Shown: piece after piece, positions 13,563-19,191 of the stretch | Position numbering within the stretch: the first letter of the stretch is position 1 | How the letters are laid out: every line of letters starts with the position of its first letter | Program-made: the position numbers and the translations under genes | Assembly: GCA_938003875.1 (NCBI GenBank) | Contig: CALKWO010000107.1 | Coordinates: 1 to 19,191 of the forward strand | DNA: 19,191 bases | Source of the DNA: an uncultured bacterium | Lineage (GTDB): Bacteria > Planctomycetota > Uabimicrobiia > Uabimicrobiales > JABWCH01 | Direction: 5' to 3' | Notes under the pieces: model-generated | The model's database searches: none | The model's input: only the letters and a program-made list of their open reading frames with translations | Told to the model about the DNA's origin: nothing

Positions 13563-14729
13563 TTAAAAATTTTTTTTCTCTTCCTGGCAAGAGGAATAAA
13601 TTCTGTTGAATTCATCCATGATATGCTGAGGAATTTCTCCTGGGTATTGTTTCTGATAGTATTGTCTGTAAAGCTCTGGCAACCATTGGGTGCTTTGAAA
13701 GCTAATGCCAGGAGAAGGGATTGCTTCATATTCTTTACGAATGTCAACCGCATCAGGGAAAATTTTTTTTATCTGATGGGATACTCCTAAGGTGGAAGCA
13801 TCTGCTTTCACTGTGATTTTGAGATAAACATCTTTGAGGCTTGGATCGCTTTCCGATAGTTTTGTGATTTCTTCTATCGTTCCCTTGAGCTCTTTCAATT
13901 TCTTTCCATATTTGAATGGAATGAATTCTGGCTGTGCTTTTTGACCAGGTTTGGCATCCAAATACAAGAAGCCTTTGCTTGTATTGCTCTCGCCAAAATC
14001 CAGTTGTACAATAGAGCCAGGGTAATAGACAGGACATGGGGCTTCTATTTTTTGCTGAAGGTGTATATGTCCTAAAGCCATATAATCAATATGGGATGGT
14101 ATAGCATCTGGATATACCGCATAGTTATCCCCTAGATAGAGCCTTCTTTCGCCACCTCCAGGTTTTGCACCATGCATAAGAATATGGGCTACAACGATAT
14201 TGAATGTATCATCTGTAAAACTTTTGCAAAGCCTTTTTAAAAGCTCTCCTATTTCCTCTGAATAGACCTTGGGATTGTCTCTTTCTTCCTGCACCAGATT
14301 TTCAGCACGAATGTATGTTCTCTCTGGAAGAAAAGGCAACAAGATGATTTGTGCCTTACTGCCATCCTTGCATGGTAGTAAGATTCTTGCTCTGTCTGAT
14401 TCGCTGACAAACCCGCGCATCGTGACCCTGGCCAATGCCATCAAATTAGAAATAGCCTCAAAGCGTAGTCCACTATCATGGTTCCCCGCTATAACAACAG
14501 TATATATTCCTGACAAAGAAACATCATGGAAAAAATTGTACACTATGTCCTCTGCCTCGGCTGAGGGGGTTGAAGAGTCAAAAATATCGCCAGCGACAAT
14601 CAAGATATCTACGCTTTTTTCTATCAGAAAATTTTTGAGTTCTTCTAATATCTCCCGAAATTCTGACCCTCTGTGTCTACCTTTGATGGCTTTGCCAATA
14701 TGCCAGTCTGCTGTATGAACTATTTTCAT
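13563..14729 (-). CDS. sbcD: SbcD-type DNA repair exonuclease subunit (388 aa)
   Basis: This is the metallophosphoesterase subunit of the SbcCD (Mre11-Rad50-like) complex, which cleaves DNA hairpins and blocked ends. All metal-binding motifs are present: D8 and H10 in 'ADWHIG', D48 in 'VAGDIFD', N83/H84 in 'GNHDS', H182 in 'VAHIL', and H221/H223 in 'LGHIHLQQ'. A capping and C-terminal SbcC-binding region follows (about 250-388), with 'PGSIVQLDFGE' typical of the family. The length is close to the E. coli protein. It starts 3 bases after the stop of the giant kinase gene (TGAAAAATG), so the two are co-transcribed. In most bacteria sbcC follows at once; here a terminator follows instead, so the ATPase partner is elsewhere or absent. 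Confidence 0.93.
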   Translation of the reverse strand: MKIVHTADWHIGKAIKGRHRGSEFREILEELKNFLIEKSVDILIVAGDIFDSSTPSAEAEDIVYNFFHDVSLSGIYTVVIAGNHDSGLRFEAISNLMALARVTMRGFVSESDRARILLPCKDGSKAQIILLPFLPERTYIRAENLVQEERDNPKVYSEEIGELLKRLCKSFTDDTFNIVVAHILMHGAKPGGGERRLYLGDNYAVYPDAIPSHIDYMALGHIHLQQKIEAPCPVYYPGSIVQLDFGESNTSKGFLYLDAKPGQKAQPEFIPFKYGKKLKELKGTIEEITKLSESDPSLKDVYLKITVKADASTLGVSHQIKKIFPDAVDIRKEYEAIPSPGISFQSTQWLPELYRQYYQKQYPGEIPQHIMDEFNRIYSSCQEEKKNF

Positions 14730-14732
14730 TTT

Positions 14733-17700
14733 TCATTCATCCAAATATTTTGCCATAAGTTTTTGTTTGCAATTAGGGCATTGTATAGTCTTACCTACCT
14801 TGCTTGTTGGCAACTGTAATTTTCTATTGCAACTAGGGCAATGGAAACGAAACAGACTGGCTTCTTTGCCTTTTTCTCTCCAAAGTGAAATGATTTCTAT
14901 GCTATTACTCTTGGTATTTTTGACTCTTTCTTCTGTCTCTTTTTCTTCTTTTTCCTTCTGTTTCGCGGCTTTTATTTCTTGTATTATCTTTTCGAGAGCA
15001 GGAAGCATTTTTTGGCATATCTTTTTAGAATTTTCAATTTTTTCATTCCATGATTTAATCTCTTTTTCCGATTTTAGTCGGCCAGGTAAGTTGAAAACAG
15101 GCTCTTGAAGAAGCTCCTGGGAAAAAGTGACAAGAATATTTTCCAGCTTATCTCTTGTCTCCTCTATGGTAATCCTTTGTTCTGGATCTTGTTCCATCAT
15201 TTGATAGATGAGATCGTCTATTTGCTCTGTCAGTGGTGTCTTTTTCAGGGTTTCTGTCACATGAGGTTTTTTATGCCCTAAAACGATCTGGCTCATAACT
15301 TCAGCGATGTTTTTCCCTTTTACAGGGAATTTCCCCGTAAGCATGGTGTATGAGACTGCGCCCAACTGGTAAACATCGCATTGGCAGGTCAAGACTTTTG
15401 CTGGAGCAAATTGTTCTGGGGCAGCATAGTAAAGAGAGCCAGCAAATTCTCCCTTTAGGGCGATTTCCTCTGCACTCATGGGGCGGTATCTTTCTTTAAG
15501 TCCTTCAGCTCGCGCTTTTTCTTGGGCTATCAGGTCTTCGATTTCTCGATACATTTCATTCAATTTTAGAGACATTTCTTCGAATTTATCTTGTTCTTTA
15601 TCCCAAACAAGCTGTCTTGTTTTCTCTCTGATTTTTTTGACTCTTGTTTGTAACTGTTCTTTTTTATTGCTGATAGTCAAGAATTCCTTATCCACAAGCC
15701 GTAAGAGCCTTCTTCTTTCTTCATTCAATTGTGCTCCTGCCTCTTCTACTGTGATAGCAAGGCCAAAATCAGAAAGCTTTGGCACGCCTTCGGGGTCCAT
15801 CAGTATATTCTGAGGCTTGATGTCTCTGTGGATAATGCCTTTTTTCTTTAAATGTTGCAATGTCAACACCATACCATAGATGACCAGCAAAGCGATATTG
15901 GGAGGTAAATGATACTCAGGAAATTTTCTACTAAACTGGTCGATGTTTCCCCAGGAAGCATATTCCATCATCATATAATAGCCGATTCTTTCTTCCTGCT
16001 TTTCTGAAGAGCTTTCCTCTGGAGATGCCAGGAAGCTGCCTTGTTGAACCATACCAATGATATTCTTGCTGATGTTTGCATCCTGTGCTAGATTAGAAAG
16101 CAAACGAGATTCATAGATCAAGGCTTCTTCTCTTCCTTCAAATGCCACCTTTACCACGAATTCCGTGCCTTTTGGCATCTGGGCATATACACATTCTTTG
16201 CCATCAGATCCGTGCCTTACGCAGAGATAAGGAGCGAATTTTTGTCTTGCCCAATGATTCTCAGGGCGTAAAAATATGATAGTATCGTCTTTTGTGGTTA
16301 GTTTTAAAACAGCGGCCATTCCACCGTGATCGAATCGGGTAATGTCATAATCTCCCTGGAAAAATTCCTTTACGCTGGAAACGTTTGTTCTTTTTCTTTC
16401 GTATTCCTGCAATTCCATGAGATTGATGGTAAAGCACAAATTTTTCAGACCATGCTTTTTTTTGGTCTGCAACTCAAAGTGTTTGCCTTGTTCCCATCCA
16501 TGCTCTTTGACCAGTTTGAACCAGGCTCTTGTCTGGCATGGATTCTGGAAATTGATCATAAGATCTAAGGTTTCTTCATATAAAATTTGTTCATCTCGCT
16601 CGATTTTTTCTTCAAATTCTTCGGGAATTTCTTCTCCTGATGACTGGGCTTCCTTTTCTGTGATTCCGATGATAGTGTCCAGAACATTATAGAGAGAAGC
16701 GTCTTTGGAATCTTTTGTAGGGCTTTTATCTGCTTTTCCCTCTTCCTCTACAACCTGGATTTCATCGATAGGCTGAACCCTTGTAATAATGCTTTTATGA
16801 ATTGTAGAAAGCTTTGGTAGCTTAGAAAGAGCATTCTGTATTCTGTCTTCAAAATAGTTAAAATACCGAAAGGTTTTCGCCAATTCCAAATCCACTACAA
16901 CATAAATTTTTTCATTACTTTCTTCTTCCTGCACGACCCAGCATTCTCTTCTTAATACAAGGCGCAGATAGTCTAGTACTTTTTCTTTTTGTCCTCTTGC
17001 GCAAGGTATAGTAAGAGAAGAAAGAACTTTCCCATTTTGTCTAAGAGTTTTTACATCTGTTGCCAGGAGCAATGCTCTTTCCAGATACTCTGGAATATTT
17101 CTGGGAAGATTTTCATAGGCAGGATCAATAGGCGTTTTTTCCTCCAGGATTTCAATATCCCAAAAATCTTCCTCATCCGTATGTAAAGATACAGAAAATG
17201 TTTTTTTGGCCTGGTAAGTTTCTCTGTTTTCTGTCAGAATTTCTTCTGGGTTTTCTTGCAAAACTTCTTCGAGAGAAGGTACTATCTCTTCTGTTATTTC
17301 TTCAGGGATAATTGCCTGAGTTATATCCAGGCTATCATTCCTTTTCTGCGCAACAAGCATACTTGTTGTGTTCAAAAGATTTGTTCCCGACTGGCTTAAA
17401 GGCGCAAGAATGTTTATCAACTCTTCGATTTTAGGCAAAGAAAATGTTACGCTTTCTTTTGTCACTGGATTTTGCAGCATATTGTCTTCAAGCAACCTCT
17501 GCCTGGCTTTTCTCAGGCCAGCTACGAGTTCCATGGGATCGTTATATCTTTCTTCTGCTTTTTTAGCCAGACAACGATCCAGTACTTCTCTGATTTCATC
17601 AGGGAGATCAGGAATTTGTGGATAGTGTTCTTCCAGATGTTTTTTAGAGGTTTCTTTCATTTTGCCAGCAAAAGGAACACGGCCAGTCAAAACTTTATAA

Positions 17701-18266
17701 TAAACGATCCCCAAAGAATAGATGTCAGAGCGTATGTCTGATTTTTTCCCTAAAATTTGCTCAGGCGAAATATAATAAGGAACAGAGGGTGGCAAAAGGA
17801 AATCTACGACTTTCAGAGAATCCTGAGGAGTTAAAATAATATTTGCTGGCTTGATATTTTTATGACGAATGCTAAAATTATAGGCAGCCTGGATTCCCAA
17901 AGCAATATTGATTAAAAGCTCTGTCGCATCCAGCGCAGGCATAGCTTTGTCTTTTTGCTGTTCTTGAAGGCTTGACCCTTCTACCCATTCCCGTATAATA
18001 AAGGGATGAGGCTGATAGTCTACCTGATAAATATGAGCGACATAGGGATGTTCAATTTCCTGAGCAGTTTTGGATTCGCTAAGAAGTTTTTTGAGCAATT
18101 TGGGGTTCTCAAGAACCTGGCCTTCAAAATACTTTAAAACCGATATTCCATAAACAGGATGCTCGATCTTATAAAGAGTGCCTAGCATACTCTTTCCTAG
18201 AAGCTTTTGGATTTTGAAGCCCTTCAGCGTTTTCGCAAACCATAAAATATCTTTTTCAGTAGCCAT
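14733..18266 (-). CDS. Giant tandem protein kinase: pseudokinase, Hanks-type kinase with activation-loop insert, zinc ribbon (1177 aa)
   Basis: This is a cytosolic Ser/Thr protein kinase-like protein with no membrane span. Domain 1 (about 15-260) keeps K45, N142, D155 and 'SPE' (168-170), but HRD is HKN (N137 for the catalytic Asp), DFG is DFL, the P-loop is degenerate (GKSMLG, 24-29), and only 14 residues separate D155 from E169; it is probably a pseudokinase. A long acidic linker (about 265-640) follows. Domain 2 (about 640-1075) has 'HGGMAAV' (647-653), K706 after an N-lobe insert of about 50 residues, HRDIKPQN (D815), DFG (D833) and APE (E951). The gap from DFG to APE is 118 residues instead of about 24 and is filled by charged coiled coil. 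A C-terminal ribbon has C1143, C1146, C1163 and C1166. The ATG at 18266 has GAGAA 7 bases upstream; an ATG at 18278 has none. Confidence 0.92.
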   Translation of the reverse strand: MATEKDILWFAKTLKGFKIQKLLGKSMLGTLYKIEHPVYGISVLKYFEGQVLENPKLLKKLLSESKTAQEIEHPYVAHIYQVDYQPHPFIIREWVEGSSLQEQQKDKAMPALDATELLINIALGIQAAYNFSIRHKNIKPANIILTPQDSLKVVDFLLPPSVPYYISPEQILGKKSDIRSDIYSLGIVYYKVLTGRVPFAGKMKETSKKHLEEHYPQIPDLPDEIREVLDRCLAKKAEERYNDPMELVAGLRKARQRLLEDNMLQNPVTKESVTFSLPKIEELINILAPLSQSGTNLLNTTSMLVAQKRNDSLDITQAIIPEEITEEIVPSLEEVLQENPEEILTENRETYQAKKTFSVSLHTDEEDFWDIEILEEKTPIDPAYENLPRNIPEYLERALLLATDVKTLRQNGKVLSSLTIPCARGQKEKVLDYLRLVLRRECWVVQEEESNEKIYVVVDLELAKTFRYFNYFEDRIQNALSKLPKLSTIHKSIITRVQPIDEIQVVEEEGKADKSPTKDSKDASLYNVLDTIIGITEKEAQSSGEEIPEEFEEKIERDEQILYEETLDLMINFQNPCQTRAWFKLVKEHGWEQGKHFELQTKKKHGLKNLCFTINLMELQEYERKRTNVSSVKEFFQGDYDITRFDHGGMAAVLKLTTKDDTIIFLRPENHWARQKFAPYLCVRHGSDGKECVYAQMPKGTEFVVKVAFEGREEALIYESRLLSNLAQDANISKNIIGMVQQGSFLASPEESSSEKQEERIGYYMMMEYASWGNIDQFSRKFPEYHLPPNIALLVIYGMVLTLQHLKKKGIIHRDIKPQNILMDPEGVPKLSDFGLAITVEEAGAQLNEERRRLLRLVDKEFLTISNKKEQLQTRVKKIREKTRQLVWDKEQDKFEEMSLKLNEMYREIEDLIAQEKARAEGLKERYRPMSAEEIALKGEFAGSLYYAAPEQFAPAKVLTCQCDVYQLGAVSYTMLTGKFPVKGKNIAEVMSQIVLGHKKPHVTETLKKTPLTEQIDDLIYQMMEQDPEQRITIEETRDKLENILVTFSQELLQEPVFNLPGRLKSEKEIKSWNEKIENSKKICQKMLPALEKIIQEIKAAKQKEKEEKETEERVKNTKSNSIEIISLWREKGKEASLFRFHCPSCNRKLQLPTSKVGKTIQCPNCKQKLMAKYLDE

Positions 18267-18312
18267 CGTATTTCTCATTTAGTAAAGGAAATTTTTCTAT
18301 TTTGTAATAACT

Positions 18313-18341
18313 ATTTTAATGTTTCTTTCAGAAGAAATCAA
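18313..18341 (-). promoter_or_regulatory. Sigma-70 promoter of the kinase-sbcD operon
   Basis: On the minus strand TTGATT (18341-18336), a 17-base spacer and TAAAAT (18318-18313) place the start of transcription near 18306, about 40 bases before the kinase ATG. It lies in the 104-base divergent gap shared with lptB, for which I see no equally good plus-strand promoter. Confidence 0.6.
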
Positions 18342-18370
18342 GTTCTTTCATTATTTAGGCAAGGAAAAAA

Positions 18371-19108
18371 ATGGAATCCTTTTTAGAAACAAAAAATCTT
18401 GTAAAAATATATAATAAAAGAATGGTTGTGGATCATGTATCTCTTGTGATAAAGCAAGGAGAAATCGTTGGAATACTTGGGCCCAATGGGGCAGGAAAAA
18501 CAACCACATTCCGCATGGTAGCTGGTCTGGTTGCATCCGATGAAGGAGAAATATACTATAATGGAAAGGAAATTAGCAAGCTCCCCATGTATGCCAGAGC
18601 ACGCATAGGCATTGGCTATTTGCCACAGGAGCCTACTATTTTTGCACAACTTACAGTAGAAGAAAATCTTCTCATCATCCTGGAACATATAAATATCAGT
18701 AAAAAAGAACGCAAAGAAAGAATGATGTCTTTGCTGGAGGAAATGAGCCTTATTCACCTGAGACTTTCTAAAGCAGGAACCCTATCTGGTGGAGAACGTC
18801 GCCGCCTGGAGGTTACAAGAGCATTGATCACCTGTCCTTCTTTCCTTATGTTGGATGAGCCTTTTGCTGCCATTGATCCCAAAGTAGTAGAAGGCCTCCA
18901 GGAAATCATTCTAAATTTGAAAAAAAAGAATATAGGAATTTTAATTACCGATCACAAGCCCAGAGAAACTCTGAGCATCACAGACCATACATACATTATT
19001 CATAAAGGAAAAATTTTAAGACATGGCAATACCCAGGATTTGGTACAAGATGAAAGTGTGCGCAAACTCTATCTAGGGGAAAAATTCATCATGCCAGAAT
19101 ATTCGTAA
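18371..19108 (+). CDS. lptB: LptB, ATPase of the lipopolysaccharide export ABC transporter (245 aa)
   Basis: LptB powers extraction of lipopolysaccharide from the inner membrane by LptFG and its passage to LptCAD. The protein matches the family along its whole length: Walker A GPNGAGKT (37-44), Q-loop 'YLPQEP' (83-88), 'LTVEENL', signature LSGGERRR (138-145), Walker B 'FLMLDEP' (158-164) with E163, H-loop H195, and the LptB-specific 'GILITDHKPRETLSITD' (189-205) and 'VRKLYLGEKF' (230-239). One small change is HKPRETL for the usual HNVRETL. AAGGA lies 6-7 bases before the ATG. Neighbouring lptA/lptC/rpoN/raiA genes, often near lptB, are not on this strand within the window, though they could follow. 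It implies a Gram-negative-type outer membrane. Confidence 0.95.
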   Translation: MESFLETKNLVKIYNKRMVVDHVSLVIKQGEIVGILGPNGAGKTTTFRMVAGLVASDEGEIYYNGKEISKLPMYARARIGIGYLPQEPTIFAQLTVEENLLIILEHINISKKERKERMMSLLEEMSLIHLRLSKAGTLSGGERRRLEVTRALITCPSFLMLDEPFAAIDPKVVEGLQEIILNLKKKNIGILITDHKPRETLSITDHTYIIHKGKILRHGNTQDLVQDESVRKLYLGEKFIMPEYS

Positions 19109-19160
19109 CACCTATATTCCGCAGCGTGTAAGTGAGCTTTTTCGATTTTTAAAGAGAACC

Positions 19161-19190
19161 ACAGATAAACACAGATAAACACAAATAAGA
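19161..19190. repeat. Short tandem repeat 'acagataaac'
   Basis: ACAGATAAAC occurs twice in a row (19161-19180), followed by a degenerate third unit (19181-19190). From memory this 'accacagataaacacag' word is a dispersed repeat in many environmental bacterial genomes. It follows the lptB stop by about 52 bases and runs to the end of the window, so its full extent is unknown. Confidence 0.6.
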
Positions 19191-19191
19191 A

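Overview
The window looks like a chromosomal segment from an AT-rich member of the Planctomycetota or a close PVC relative. This is an inference from three things read directly. The first is a very large protein with two protein-kinase domains ending in a C-x2-C/C-x2-C ribbon of the 'CPSC...GK...CPNC' type that is common in planctomycete proteins. The second is a multi-span membrane protein with a planctomycete-like 'PLDLKALKK...EEKNAGP' segment. The third is an ECF sigma gene directly followed by a one-helix membrane protein. No 16S gene, tRNA, ribosomal protein, transposase, phage gene or CRISPR array is present, so the assignment is soft.

Layout, left to right. (1) 101-1584, minus: an SDR oxidoreductase and a GNAT-like acyltransferase, coupled by a TAATG overlap. 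(2) 1585-1783: an intergenic stretch holding a dispersed-repeat-like 'accgcagag' hairpin. (3) 1784-5012, minus: an operon of a 91-aa helical protein, an intracellular subtilisin-like protease, UbiX flavin prenyltransferase and a sigma-54 response regulator. The last three genes overlap by exactly 8 bases at each junction. (4) 5013-5266: regulatory DNA plus a partial copy of a dispersed repeat. (5) 5267-8996, minus: a second operon of a 580-aa membrane protein, an ECF sigma factor, a small membrane anti-sigma-like protein and a divergent GalT/HIT-superfamily protein, with gaps of 20, 2 and 3 bases. (6) 9188-12413, plus, from a good sigma-70 promoter: the molybdopterin and FAD subunits of a xanthine-dehydrogenase-family hydroxylase, without the usual 2Fe-2S subunit. 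(7) 12428-12800: an inverted-repeat island between convergent genes, in the place where the third subunit would be expected. (8) 12808-13170, minus: a 120-aa amphipathic protein with a near-consensus promoter. (9) 13171-13562: non-coding DNA with a long bulged hairpin and a bidirectional-looking intrinsic terminator. (10) 13563-18266, minus: a two-gene operon of the giant tandem kinase and SbcD nuclease, with a good promoter at one end and a terminator at the other. (11) 18371-19108, plus: LptB, the ATPase of lipopolysaccharide export. (12) 19109-19191: a short tandem repeat of 'acagataaac'.

The most unusual item is the kinase-SbcD unit. The first kinase domain has lost its catalytic Asp (HKN for HRD) and has a very short activation segment. 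The second keeps HRD and DFG but carries roughly 94 extra, strongly coiled-coil-like residues between DFG and APE. The adjoining sbcD has no sbcC beside it. Next in interest are the protease-UbiX-sigma-54-regulator operon, the hydroxylase lacking a 2Fe-2S gene, and the palindromic repeat island with a related fragment 7.4 kb away next to the GalT-like stop codon.
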